From Emticicia sp. 21SJ11W-3 (GTDB taxonomy: Bacteria > Bacteroidota > Bacteroidia > Cytophagales > Spirosomataceae): a stretch of 64,000 nucleotides of DNA. This document shows, in pieces, positions 16,944-25,395 of the stretch (positions are counted from its first letter, which is position 1; every line of letters starts with the position of its first letter). The DNA lies in NCBI RefSeq assembly GCF_024138715.1, contig NZ_CP092074.1, positions 3,286,001 to 3,350,000 of the forward strand, given 5' to 3'. Both the position numbers and the translations under genes were made by a program. Below the pieces are notes generated by a model, which made no database searches, was not told the DNA's origin, and was given only the letters and a program-made list of their open reading frames with translations.

Positions 16944-18401
16944 ATGCCCGACAAAAAAGAACCCGAATTTGATGTGCAACGCCAGGCCATTATCGTAATA
17001 CATGGCATTGGCGAACAAAGACCGATGGATACCCTCCGCGACTTTGTGCAGTCGATAGCCCCTCCGGTACCCCTTGCCGGCAATGCCGATGCCCATGAGC
17101 CACCCAAAAGGAAGTTTTTTAACAAGCCCGATGCCCTCTCTGAAACCTTTGAGCTGAGACGCCTCACGGCCAGCGAACACGCCAGAACTTTCAAGACCGA
17201 CTACTTTGAGTATTACTGGGCCTATAAAATGAGCGGCACGAAGTTATCTGATATTGGCTGGTGGATGAAAGAGATTCTGTGGCGACCCAGGCGAAACATC
17301 CCGCCGCGCATCAGGTGGATATACTCTTTTTTCTGGTCGGGTATAGTGTTGGCATTACTGGCTACACTAACCTACTTTGCCGACAAAACCTTTGAGCTGA
17401 ACTGGAAAAACAGCCTCTATGCCTGGCTGACTTCGGTTTCGCCACTGTTACCCAAGCTGCTCACCATCAGTAAAGTGCTGCTTCCGCTTTTGTGGGCGGT
17501 TATCAGCTTTTTTCTGATTTACTTTTTAGGCGATGCCGTCAGGTATATGACGCCCCGCACGGGCAATATTGAGCAAAGGCAGGACATCAGGCAAACAGGC
17601 ATTGAACTACTTACCCGGCTGCATGAGGCAAAAATTGAAGTACCTGCACCCAAGAAAACAGGCGACAGCCCCGCCCACGAGAAACCCGCCAAACGCTATG
17701 TAAACAAATATGACCGCATCATTCTGGTTGGCCACAGCCTGGGTTCAGTTATTGCCTACGACCTAATCAAGTTTCTCTGGACCAGGCAAAACGAGTTACT
17801 TAAACTGACAAAAACCCAACTGGAAGCCATTGAAGACGCCGCAGATAAACTGAATACCGACCCGACAGAAACCAACCGGAACGCCTACCGCGAAAAGCAG
17901 TTTGAGCTTTGGGCCAGCCAGTATCAATCGCTTGGCTCATGGCGTATATCAGACTTCATTACGCTGGGCAGCCCGCTGGCACATGCCGAACTGCTGCTGG
18001 CCTCCAGCCCCGCCGACCTGCAACAAAAGCAGGAAGAACGCGAGTACCCCACTTGCCCGCCAACACCTGAAACAGGTAAAAAATTTACTTTCTTTAGCTA
18101 CCAGACGCGTAAAACAGCCTTGCACCATGCCGCGCCTTTTGCACTTACCCGCTGGACAAACATAACCTTTGCCAAAGATTTTGTGGGTGGCAATATTGAT
18201 ACCTTCGGGCATGGGGTAGAAAACCATTATATAGCTGCTGAGGCAAAAGCTCTGAACAAAATACCGTTTTTGTCGCACGTGGCATACTGGAACAGCACCG
18301 AACCGAAAACCATAGATTTGATACGCAGCAAATTACAGCTGAGAATAAATAAAAAACCTGCAACAAACGTTGTCACAAACACGCAGATTGATAAAGATTG
18401 A
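16944..18401 (+). CDS. Membrane-anchored alpha/beta hydrolase (lipase-like GHSLGS)
   Basis: A 485-residue protein. The early strand and oxyanion segment AIIVIHGIGEQRPMDTL (15-31) is followed far downstream by the nucleophile elbow IILVGHSLGSVIAYDLI with Ser265. Between them are two membrane helices, WSGIVLALLATLTYF (about 131-145) and LLPLLWAVISFFLIYFLG (about 179-196). The large insertion makes the enzyme membrane-bound with its catalytic parts on the same side. Later segments ISDFITLGSPLAHAELLL and NIDTFGHGVENHYI probably provide the Asp and His. Substrate unknown; esterase or lipase activity is the family expectation. It sits just before the DNA alkylation repair gene on the same strand. 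Confidence 0.8.
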   Translation: MPDKKEPEFDVQRQAIIVIHGIGEQRPMDTLRDFVQSIAPPVPLAGNADAHEPPKRKFFNKPDALSETFELRRLTASEHARTFKTDYFEYYWAYKMSGTKLSDIGWWMKEILWRPRRNIPPRIRWIYSFFWSGIVLALLATLTYFADKTFELNWKNSLYAWLTSVSPLLPKLLTISKVLLPLLWAVISFFLIYFLGDAVRYMTPRTGNIEQRQDIRQTGIELLTRLHEAKIEVPAPKKTGDSPAHEKPAKRYVNKYDRIILVGHSLGSVIAYDLIKFLWTRQNELLKLTKTQLEAIEDAADKLNTDPTETNRNAYREKQFELWASQYQSLGSWRISDFITLGSPLAHAELLLASSPADLQQKQEEREYPTCPPTPETGKKFTFFSYQTRKTALHHAAPFALTRWTNITFAKDFVGGNIDTFGHGVENHYIAAEAKALNKIPFLSHVAYWNSTEPKTIDLIRSKLQLRINKKPATNVVTNTQIDKD

Positions 18402-18430
18402 ATATTTTTAAGGATTAATACTATTCAGCT

Positions 18431-19096
18431 ATGACCATTGACGAGATATTGACCGACCTGAAAGCCCGCGCGAACGAGAAGGTGTGGAAGATGAACAAGA
18501 AAAACGGTGCGCACGACAACCAGTTTGGGGTAATGATGGGCGACATCAGAAAGATAGCTAACAAGATAAAAACCAACCACACCCTGGCTTTGGAGCTATG
18601 GGCAACGGGGAATATTGAAGCCAGACTGTTGGCAACTTTGATAATGGTGCCAAAGAATTTATCGGCTGACGAGCTGGATAAAATCGCCCGTTCGGAGAAG
18701 TTTCCGCAACTGGCCGACTGGCTGTATTCATACATAATTAAACTACACCCCCACAAAGAAGAACTACGTATAATGTGGATGCAGGAAACCGAACCCACTG
18801 TGGCACGCCATGGCTGGAGCCTGACGAGTGGCAGAATAACCCGCGAGCCGGAAGGAATAGATATACCCGGGCTGCTCAATAGAATAGAAACCGAAATGCC
18901 CACCGCCGACCCATTTGTACAATGGACCATGAACTCGGCATTGGCACAGATAGGCATCAATCACCCTCAATACAGGCAACAGGCATTAGCTTTAGGTGAA
19001 AAACTGGGCATATACCGCGATTACCCCGTTTCCAAAGGCTGCACCAGCCCCTTCGCCCCCATCTGGATAAACGAAATGGTGAAACGGCAGGGGTGA
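18431..19096 (+). CDS. DNA alkylation repair protein (AlkD-like, HEAT-type fold)
   Basis: A 221-residue all-helical protein matching the AlkD/DNA alkylation repair family, which removes or recognises alkylated bases. Characteristic pieces are GVMMGDIRKIANKIKTNHTLALELWATGNIEARLLATLI near the start, the segment FPQLADWLYSYIIK, and ETEPTVARHGWSLTSGRI. Tryptophans and arginines on these helices line the DNA groove in the family. A 100-bp fragment of a second, diverged copy lies at 23169-23272. The start follows the hydrolase stop by about 30 bp, so the two may be co-transcribed. Confidence 0.85.
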   Translation: MTIDEILTDLKARANEKVWKMNKKNGAHDNQFGVMMGDIRKIANKIKTNHTLALELWATGNIEARLLATLIMVPKNLSADELDKIARSEKFPQLADWLYSYIIKLHPHKEELRIMWMQETEPTVARHGWSLTSGRITREPEGIDIPGLLNRIETEMPTADPFVQWTMNSALAQIGINHPQYRQQALALGEKLGIYRDYPVSKGCTSPFAPIWINEMVKRQG

Positions 19097-19320
19097 TAAT
19101 ATGATTGTATAACAAACTAATTACATTTTAATATAACATTCAGTAACGTAATTTTTAATAAAATTAATTTTTCACTACATATACTCAATTATAGTAGCTA
19201 TAAAACTTATTCCACAAAATAAATTTGCTTTATATTAATTTCTTGATTTCCTTTAGAATTAAATATTTGGTGGAAATAAAATTCATCAAATTCTCTTAAA
19301 AAAATTCAAATTTCAAATAC
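19097..19320. other. AT-rich promoter region of the ATPase/DUF4435 operon
   Basis: Abrupt switch to very AT-rich sequence after the AlkD gene, continuing through both following genes to about 21700. No clear TAnnTTTG box was found. A promoter is expected here because the next gene is preceded by no other plus-strand gene of similar composition. Confidence 0.45.
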
Positions 19321-20694
19321 ATGCAAATACAAAGCTTTAAAGTATTTCAATTACATGGGACAGCTAATTATAATATAGACTTTGTCGATAATTACTTAAT
19401 TCTTGTAGCGGAAAATGGTTCTGGTAAAACCACTCTTGTGAATATATTTTATTATTTCTTATCAAGACAATGGAAAAAGCTAAATGAATTTAAGTTCGAG
19501 AAAATTGAGTTAAAAATTGATGATACTATTTACACCTATGAAATGAAATGGAAAAATATTGCTTTAAGAGAAGCAAAAATTTTCAAGAGATTTCCTGGAC
19601 AATATCAAATTATTGCAGAAAAAATTCTTCGCGAATATAGTATTAGTGAAATTGCTGAACCACATGAGTTTATTGATTATATAATGTCAGAATATGATAT
19701 TCCTCGTAGTATTGCTTATGAGATTGCTCGAATGCTGCGAAATGAAGAAATATCTATTGATAGTTCTAGTGACTTAAAAAAAATAGATGAGGCATTAAAT
19801 GAAATTTTCAAAAACATACAAATTGTTTATTTGCCCACATACAGAAGAATTGAAAAAGATTTAAAAAATATATTTCCAGAGCTTGAAGGAAATATGAAAG
19901 AATACGAACTCCGTAGAAGACTTAGATCAAGAGGTGATAAAACACCTTCTTTTATTGAGCTTGTAGAATTTGGGATGGAAGATGTTAAGGAGAGGATTCA
20001 AAATAGGTGTCAGGAATTAAGACATCATTTTTACAATAATTTGAGTAGAAAAATAACTGGGTCTTATTTAGAAGATATACTAAATAAAAGGTATAAAAGT
20101 TTTGATTCAGAGAAAATTCAAATTTTTAATAGAGAAGCGCTTGATTATTTACTAAATCGACTTGATGATAGTATTATAAGCAAATCCGGAAAAGAAGCTC
20201 TTAATGGTTTCGTAGAAATGGTTCAAAAAAAGGGAGCAATTAGCGATGAAGATAAAATTAACGCTTATTTTGTATGGAAACTATTTCAAATTTACGAAGA
20301 GCAACAAAAAGCGGAACTAGACATAAATAAATTTGTAGATATATGCAACGATTATATTGGCTCATCAAAACGTTTTTTTTACGATAATGACAATTTTAAA
20401 GTTGATATTCAGTTATCGGATTCCTTTTCATCAATTGAATATAAAGATTTGTCATCAGGTGAAAAACAAATAGTATCACTTTTTAGCCATTTAATTTTAT
20501 CAAAACAAAAATACTTTGTAATTATTGATGAACCAGAGCTTTCTCTTTCTGTACCATGGCAAGAAAGATTCCTTCAAGATATTGTTAATACAGAAGACTG
20601 CGCAGGTATTCTAGCTGTAACCCATTCTCCATTCATTTTTAGAAACTTTTTAAAATCATATTCTCATTCTTTAGAAGAGTTTAAGTTCAATTAA
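19321..20694 (+). CDS. AAA/ABC-type ATPase, PARIS AriA-like
   Basis: A 457-residue ATPase of the SMC/ABC-like AAA15 group. Walker A is AENGSGKTT (30-38), the signature-like LSSGEKQIVSLF starts at residue 377, Walker B is FVIIDEPELSL (about 399-409), and the switch histidine is in AVTHSPF. The central 250 residues are helical and charged. The next gene encodes a DUF4435 (TOPRIM) protein one base downstream. This ATPase plus DUF4435 order is that of PARIS, where the ATPase assembly holds a TOPRIM nuclease until a phage anti-restriction protein is sensed. AT-rich codon use differs from all flanking genes, indicating horizontal acquisition. Other ATPase/TOPRIM systems (OLD, AbiL) are alternatives. 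Confidence 0.8.
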   Translation: MQIQSFKVFQLHGTANYNIDFVDNYLILVAENGSGKTTLVNIFYYFLSRQWKKLNEFKFEKIELKIDDTIYTYEMKWKNIALREAKIFKRFPGQYQIIAEKILREYSISEIAEPHEFIDYIMSEYDIPRSIAYEIARMLRNEEISIDSSSDLKKIDEALNEIFKNIQIVYLPTYRRIEKDLKNIFPELEGNMKEYELRRRLRSRGDKTPSFIELVEFGMEDVKERIQNRCQELRHHFYNNLSRKITGSYLEDILNKRYKSFDSEKIQIFNREALDYLLNRLDDSIISKSGKEALNGFVEMVQKKGAISDEDKINAYFVWKLFQIYEEQQKAELDINKFVDICNDYIGSSKRFFYDNDNFKVDIQLSDSFSSIEYKDLSSGEKQIVSLFSHLILSKQKYFVIIDEPELSLSVPWQERFLQDIVNTEDCAGILAVTHSPFIFRNFLKSYSHSLEEFKFN

Positions 20695-20695
20695 T

Positions 20696-21670
20696 ATGTC
20701 CTTTCTCAAAACCTTACTATTAGCTGCAGAAATACCAGAGGCTTCTTATATTAAATTTCTACAACAGTATAAACTCAAAAAAAACACGTTCCACGTATTT
20801 TTTGAAGGAGAAGAAGATAGGTCATTTTATGTAAATTATATTGAGACATTGATTCCAGAAAATTATGCAAAATTTTATTATGTATGTAATGGAAAAGATA
20901 ACGTTTATCAAAACCACGATTCAATTAATTGGAAAATATATAATAAGAACCGAGCACTATTTTTTACAGATAAAGATTTTGATGACATTTTAAATGTTAA
21001 AAGGAAATCGGATGAGAATATATTCGTTACTGCATTCTACTCATTCGAAAACTACTTAGTTAATGGATCAATATTAGAAAGGTTTTTGCGAGAATTATGC
21101 CGCTTAGAAGTAGACAATCATGTTAAGGCCCTAAAAGACATTTTTGAAATTGAATTGAAGAAATTTTCAGACAATGTTTTAGTAATGTCAGCTTGGCTTA
21201 TTTATGTTATAAAAAATGATTATCCAACAAATTTTAACGAAATTGATTTGGATAAAATATTTGTTATTGATAATGATTTAAAAATCAAAAGAAGACAACG
21301 AAAGGATTATAAATCTTTATATACTTATTTATGTAAATCAACTGGGACAAATCATAATTTATCATTTAGGGATGTATTACTAATAGCTAGACAACTGAAG
21401 CAATTAAGCGTTCCAAAGGTCTATATTAGAGGCAAATATGAGCTTTGGTTTCTTTTTATCTTTTGCAGAAAAGTAGGTAATAGTACTATTGAAGAGATTA
21501 AAGAAAACATTAAAGCTTTTAATAAAAATAACAATGTTAAAATTTCTAAACCTAATTTGAGTATAGAACTAAAACTACAAAATATTGTTCATATCATGGC
21601 ACCTAGGATACCTATCCCTAGTGATGTAAAAAAGTTTTTAGATTTAAATATAGCAAAACTCCAAAATTGA
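20696..21670 (+). CDS. DUF4435 TOPRIM-like nuclease, PARIS AriB-like
   Basis: A 324-residue protein with the DUF4435 pattern: FHVFFEGEEDRSFYVNYIE (32-50) carrying the first acidic TOPRIM motif (Glu37, Asp41), FFTDKDFDDI (89-98) with the DxD-type second motif, and TAFYSFENYL (112-121), a conserved block of the family. C-terminal part is basic and helical. In PARIS the equivalent AriB is a toxin that cleaves tRNA once freed from AriA. The acidic residues needed for metal binding appear intact, so the gene is probably functional. Tight linkage to the ATPase gene and shared AT-rich composition support a two-gene defence operon. Confidence 0.8.
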   Translation: MSFLKTLLLAAEIPEASYIKFLQQYKLKKNTFHVFFEGEEDRSFYVNYIETLIPENYAKFYYVCNGKDNVYQNHDSINWKIYNKNRALFFTDKDFDDILNVKRKSDENIFVTAFYSFENYLVNGSILERFLRELCRLEVDNHVKALKDIFEIELKKFSDNVLVMSAWLIYVIKNDYPTNFNEIDLDKIFVIDNDLKIKRRQRKDYKSLYTYLCKSTGTNHNLSFRDVLLIARQLKQLSVPKVYIRGKYELWFLFIFCRKVGNSTIEEIKENIKAFNKNNNVKISKPNLSIELKLQNIVHIMAPRIPIPSDVKKFLDLNIAKLQN

Positions 21671-21726
21671 TAATTATTAAAATCCTACGTTGTAGTCGCT
21701 CCTATCGCTAATTAAATAGGCTAAAC

Positions 21727-21781
21727 TTAACCGTGGCACGCCTATACTCTATTGGTGCTGGAAGGCGGGTGTGCCGCGTAC
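21727..21781. repeat. Palindromic repeat, CGTGGCACGCC family
   Basis: ACCGTGGCACGCCTATACTC, a short spacer, then GGCGGGTGTGCCGCG. The same pattern in better-preserved form occurs at 54994-55033 and 62348-62389, each time just after a gene. Imperfect arms here. It may act as a terminator-like or REP-like element. Confidence 0.65.
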
Positions 21782-21818
21782 CCAATTCGACAATCTGCAA
21801 TTGAAAATCGACAATCCC

Positions 21819-22016
21819 CTAGTTCGCTATTCTATACTCACTAGGCGACTGCCCTACCCATTGCTTAAAGAAGCGCGTAAAATGTGGAGGATATTTAAAG
21901 CCCATTTCGTAAGATACCTCGCTGATAGACTTGCTGAAATCAACCACTTTTTCTTTAGCCAAATCAATCACTTTCCATTGAATATACTCCTGCGCCGATT
22001 TCCCTGTTTCTTTTTT
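21819..22016 (-). pseudogene. AraC regulator remnant, truncated by repeat array
   Basis: The C-terminal HTH of an AraC-type regulator remains: TGKSAQEYIQWKVIDLAKE, then SISEVSYEMGFKYPPHFTRF, and QSPSEYRIAN before a TAG stop. Upstream the reading frame runs directly into the 147-bp repeat array at about 22020 and loses all similarity, so the N-terminal sensor and the first part of the domain are gone. This looks like an older gene cut by repeat insertion or a recombination event. Confidence 0.75.
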
Positions 22017-22019
22017 TTT

Positions 22020-23048
22020 CCCAGCAGAGTCTCCCGCCTGCATAAGCCCAAAGCCCGGCAAGGGGACTCTGCCGCAGCAGCTTGAGTTACTCATTACATT
22101 AGAGTTCTAAGCGCAATCCCCCTGGCTCAAAACCTTGCCATTTGTATAGGTCTCTGCTTTTGTTATCCCGGCAGAGTCTCCCGCCTGCATAAGCTCAAAG
22201 CCCGGCAAGGGGACTCTGCCGCAGCAGCTTGAGTTACTCATTACATTAGAGTTCTAAGCGTAATCCCCCTGGCTCAAAACCTTGCCGCTTGTAGAGGTCA
22301 CTGCTTTTGTTGTCCCGGCAGAGTCTCCCGCCTGCATAAGCCCATTGCCCGGCAAGGGGACTCTGCCGCATCGGCTTGAGTTACTCATTACATTAGGGTT
22401 CTAAGCGCAATCCTCCTGGCTCAAAATCTTGCCGTTTGTAGAGGTCTCTACTTTTGTTGTCCCGGCAGAGTCTCCCGTGTGCATAAGCCCATTGCCCAGC
22501 AAGGGGACTCTGCCGCAGCGGCTTGAGTCACTCATTACATTAGAGTTCTAAGCGCAATCCCCCTGGCTCAAAACCTTGCCGCTTGTAGAGGTCTCTGCTT
22601 TTGTTGTCCCGGCAGAGCCTCCCATGTGCATAAGCCCAAAGCCCGGCAAGGGGACTCTGCCGCATCGGCTTGAGTTACTCATTACATTAGGGTTCTAAGC
22701 GCAATCCTCCTGGCTCAAAATCTTGCCGTTTGTAGAGGTCTCTACTTTTGTTGTCCCGGCAGAGTCTCCCGTGTGCATAAGCCCATTGCCCAGCAAGGGG
22801 ACTCTGCCGCAGCGGCTTGAGTTACTCATTACATTAGGGTTCTAAGCGCAATCCTCCTGGCTTAAAACCTTGCCGTTTGTAGAGGTCTCTGCTTTTGTTG
22901 TCCCGGCAGAGTCTCCCGCCTGCATAAGCTCAAAGCCCGGCAAGGGGACTCTGCCGCAGCGGCTTGAGTCACTCATTATATTAGAGCTTTAAGCAGAGTC
23001 TCCTGTGTGCATAAGCCCATTGCACGGCAAGGGGACTCTGCCGCAGCG
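22020..23048. repeat. Tandem repeat array A, 147-bp unit, seven units plus a truncated one
   Basis: The landmark GCAGAG recurs at 22024, 22171, 22318, 22465, 22612, 22759 and 22906, exactly 147 bp apart except for one 1-base shift not altering the spacing; a final truncated unit begins at 22993 (87 bp later). Each unit contains an imperfect hairpin: GGCAGAGTCTCCC, about 26 bases, GGGGACTCTGCC, and a linker with GAGTTACTCATTACATTAG and GGTCTCTGCTTTTGTTGTCC. Units differ at a handful of positions (CCTGCATAAGC or GTGTGCATAAGC, AAAGCCC or ATTGCCC). No open frame is conserved, and there are no unique spacers, so it is not CRISPR. Confidence 0.95.
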
Positions 23049-23055
23049 TAAAATC

Positions 23056-23142
23056 ACTTCTTTCTTGCTCTAATGGTAACAGCCTTGCCGTCATTATCAA
23101 CAAAATAAAACTCCAGTATTTGCCCGGTTACCAGCCCGACTT
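23056..23142 (-). pseudogene. Duplicated 3' end of the 24927-25319 lipoprotein gene
   Basis: The sequence from ACTTCTTTCTTGCTC to CCAGCCCGAC is identical over 86 bases to 24929-25014, covering the last 29 codons of that lipoprotein gene including its stop. It is attached to the end of array A just as the intact gene is attached to array B, so the array and gene end were duplicated as one segment. Confidence 0.9.
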
Positions 23143-23168
23143 CAAACTAGGTACACGGGTGCCACGGT

Positions 23169-23272
23169 CAAATTAGGGTAATAATTGGCGACATCAGAAA
23201 GTTAGCTAATAAAATAAAGACGAATCATGCCCTGGGTCTGGAGCTATGGAAAACTGGTAATATTGTAGCAAT
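23169..23272 (+). pseudogene. Fragment of a second AlkD-like gene
   Basis: Translates as QIRVIIGDIRKLANKIK then TNHALGLELWKTGNI, matching residues about 35-69 of the DNA alkylation repair protein at 18431 (QFGVMMGDIRKIANKIK, TNHTLALELWATGNI). Nucleotide similarity is roughly 80% by eye and stops abruptly on both sides. It is a remnant of a diverged paralogue or foreign copy, not a recent duplication. Confidence 0.8.
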
Positions 23273-23382
23273 AAGTATAACTCGTAGTGCATTTATAAAG
23301 AATACACTAATAGACCTCAAATTAGCACTAATCAAAGATGGTTGAATTTAATCAGTTAACCTTCCATTCAAACGGAATCTCA

Positions 23383-23536
23383 TAGGGATGGTATATCAGT
23401 AGACGTAGATTTGGCTTTTTGCTGCGTATCCCGTCAGGGATAATATATTTATTGTTGAGTATTTAATATATCGTCCCGATGGGACTTTATATGTGTATGA
23501 GCAATATTTACTACCGATATACCATCCCTACGGGAT
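23383..23536. repeat. Non-coding element with terminal inverted repeats and three CCC/GGG hairpins
   Basis: Terminal arms TAGGGATGGTATATCAGTAG (23383-23402) and CTACCGATATACCATCCCTA (23511-23530) are inverted, with one mismatch over 20. Inside are mini-hairpins ATCCC-GTCA-GGGAT (23428-23441) and GTCCC-GAT-GGGAC (23473-23485); ATCCC-TAC-GGGAT closes the right end (23524-23536). No reading frame. It resembles the short CCCGTAGGGA-type intergenic repeats seen in many Bacteroidota genomes. Confidence 0.75.
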
Positions 23537-23781
23537 ACCCAATCTTTCAAAAAGCGCAGAATCAATCTAAAAGCAATCCAAAGCAAGTGCAGATTCATTT
23601 CTGCATCAAATGACTTGAAGATGTTGAACTGAATGTTTCAATCAAACCCTTTAGAATAGTTATTGGCAGCTTATATTCTCCGATTCCAGATGCACTACGG
23701 GTTAACTACAAGAATTTGCCAGAATAAACTAAAAAAACACGGTAAAAAGAGATTAAGAAACAGAAACACAACAATAGTATT

Positions 23782-24351
23782 CTATTTTATCAGCTTAAGC
23801 TTAGTGCAAATATATGGATCGATTGTAATTGTATTCGACCATACCATACCACTCTGAGCATAAGCCCTATATCTATAGTCTCCTGCTTGCTTTATTACGG
23901 TTACAAAACCTGTTGTTCCACACGAAATAGATGAAACCTGGCTACTACGTGTTATTACACCCTCTTTAATATCATCCATATACACCGTGATGGTGCCCGA
24001 GTCGGTAATATTAGTCCAGAACATTAAGGTACCTTTAGGTTGGACAGTAACTATTTTTACAGTAGTGGTCTTTGAGTTTTGCCCGGCTTTTCCTCGGGCA
24101 TGCAATGTCACAGAGAACTCTTTATTCTCATCAAATTGATAAGTGGGATTCCTTAAATTTGAAATATCACCGGTTCCAAAATCCCATTCAAAAGATTCTG
24201 CATTTAGTGATTTGTTCTGAAACGTAACTTTACCCAAGTCATTTTGTTTATAACTAAAATCTGATATTACTGGCGGGATTTCATCCTTTTTGCACCCAAA
24301 GAAGAACAATTGAAATAATAACAAAATAGCAAAAGAATACTTTTTAGTCAT
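23782..24351 (-). CDS. PKD-domain lipoprotein
   Basis: A 189-residue lipoprotein: hydrophobic leader MTKKYSFAILLLFQLFFFG followed by the lipobox Cys and a KKDE spacer. Residues about 45-100 are a PKD fold (VTFQNKSLNAESFEWDFGTG, then NPTYQFDENKEFSVTLHARG). The C-terminal half contains beta strands with SGTITVYMDDIKEG and a CGTTGF motif, and ends in KLKLIK. Likely exposed on the outer membrane; ligand unknown. It sits between the two 147-bp repeat arrays. Confidence 0.8.
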   Translation of the reverse strand: MTKKYSFAILLLFQLFFFGCKKDEIPPVISDFSYKQNDLGKVTFQNKSLNAESFEWDFGTGDISNLRNPTYQFDENKEFSVTLHARGKAGQNSKTTTVKIVTVQPKGTLMFWTNITDSGTITVYMDDIKEGVITRSSQVSSISCGTTGFVTVIKQAGDYRYRAYAQSGMVWSNTITIDPYICTKLKLIK

Positions 24352-24476
24352 CGGAAAAGTTTATTTATCGATGCCAAAGTTAATAAATTCAGTCAAAAAA
24401 AACCAAATCTAAAGTTTGATTTAACACAAATAAGCTTGCGAAGGTAATGGAATAACAAGGCGGTTTCATTTATTGT
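24352..24476. other. Short AT-rich spacer before array B
   Basis: Upstream of the PKD lipoprotein gene; no feature recognised beyond the probable promoter of that gene on the minus strand. Confidence 0.4.
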
Positions 24477-24912
24477 CCCGGCAGAGTCTCCCGTGTGAAT
24501 AAGCCCATTGCCCGGCAAGGGGACTCTGCCGCAGCGGCTTGAGTTACTCATTACATTAGGGTTCTAAGCGCAATCCTCCTGGCTCAAAACCTTGCCGTTT
24601 GTAGAGGTCTCTGCTTTTGTTGTCCCGGCAGAGTCTCCCGTGTGCATAAGCCCAAAGCCCGGCAAGGGGACTCAACCGCAGCAGCTTGAGTTACTCATTA
24701 CATTAGAGTTCTAAGCGCAATCCCCCTGGCTCAAAACCTTGCCGCTTGTAGAGGTCTCTGCTTTTGTTGTCCCGGCAGAGTCTCCCGTGTGCATAAGCCC
24801 AAAGCCCGGCAAGGGGACTCTGCCGCAGCGGCTTGAGTTACTCATTACATTAGAGTTCTAAGCAGAGTCTCCCGTGCGCCAAGCCTTGCGGTTTGAAGGG
24901 GACTCTGCTTTG
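24477..24912. repeat. Tandem repeat array B, 147-bp unit, about 2.6 units plus a terminal variant
   Basis: GCAGAG landmarks at 24481, 24628 and 24775 (147 bp apart) and at 24863 (88 bp). Same unit as array A. The last, shortened unit ends CGCCAAGCCTTGCGG and GGGGACTCTGC and adjoins the 3' end of the small lipoprotein gene. One unit reads GGGGACTCAACCGC, breaking its hairpin. Array A and B end structures match, so one derives from the other. Confidence 0.93.
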
Positions 24913-24926
24913 TATCATAGGTAAAA

Positions 24927-25319
24927 CTACTTCTTTCTTGCTCTAATGGTAACAGCCTTGCCGTCATTATCAACAAAATAAAACTCCAGTATTTGCCCGG
25001 TTACCAGCCCGACTTTTTGTTTGTCTTTTTGCAGTTCGGTTGACTCCTCCTTCTTTACAAGACTGACTTCCATCTTGCCTGCTTCAGAAGCATTGGGTAT
25101 CACTGACGAGGTTCTCAAAGTACATTTACTTTCAGACTGTGGAATTAACTCCAGCAAGAACTCTCCGCCGGCAAATGGGGCCGGATACTCCTTTGCATCA
25201 ATAATAACATCAAAAGCCTGATAAGTTCCTTTTATTTCAGTCGACAAATCCGGCTCAGAAGATTGCTTGCCGCAAGCAAAAAACATAATCGCGAGCATAA
25301 GTAGTAAAAGTTGCTTCAT
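24927..25319 (-). CDS. Small lipoprotein of unknown function
   Basis: A 130-residue protein with a lipoprotein signal (MKQLLLLMLAIMFFAC, Cys16) and a GKQSSEPD linker. The mature domain looks beta-rich (GTYQAFDVIIDAKEY, EFLLELIPQSESKCTLR, ILEFYFVDNDGKAVTIRARKK). It resembles the next gene in size, leader, and ending (a final basic strand), so the two are probably diverged paralogues. Its last 29 codons are duplicated at 23056-23142. Function not recognised. Confidence 0.75.
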   Translation of the reverse strand: MKQLLLLMLAIMFFACGKQSSEPDLSTEIKGTYQAFDVIIDAKEYPAPFAGGEFLLELIPQSESKCTLRTSSVIPNASEAGKMEVSLVKKEESTELQKDKQKVGLVTGQILEFYFVDNDGKAVTIRARKK

Positions 25320-25395
25320 TAGGTAGAATTTAAGATTAGTAAATAATACGTTTGCTTAAAACAAAACACTCATTACTTCCTACAATCATTGATAA

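Noticed and set aside
22020-24912. CRISPR array
   Set aside because: The repeat unit is 147 bp, contiguous, and has no unique spacers between copies; no cas genes are in the window.
22020-24912. Integron cassette array with attC-like hairpins
   Set aside because: The hairpins are similar in layout, but there are no cassette ORFs, no integrase and no variable sequence between units.
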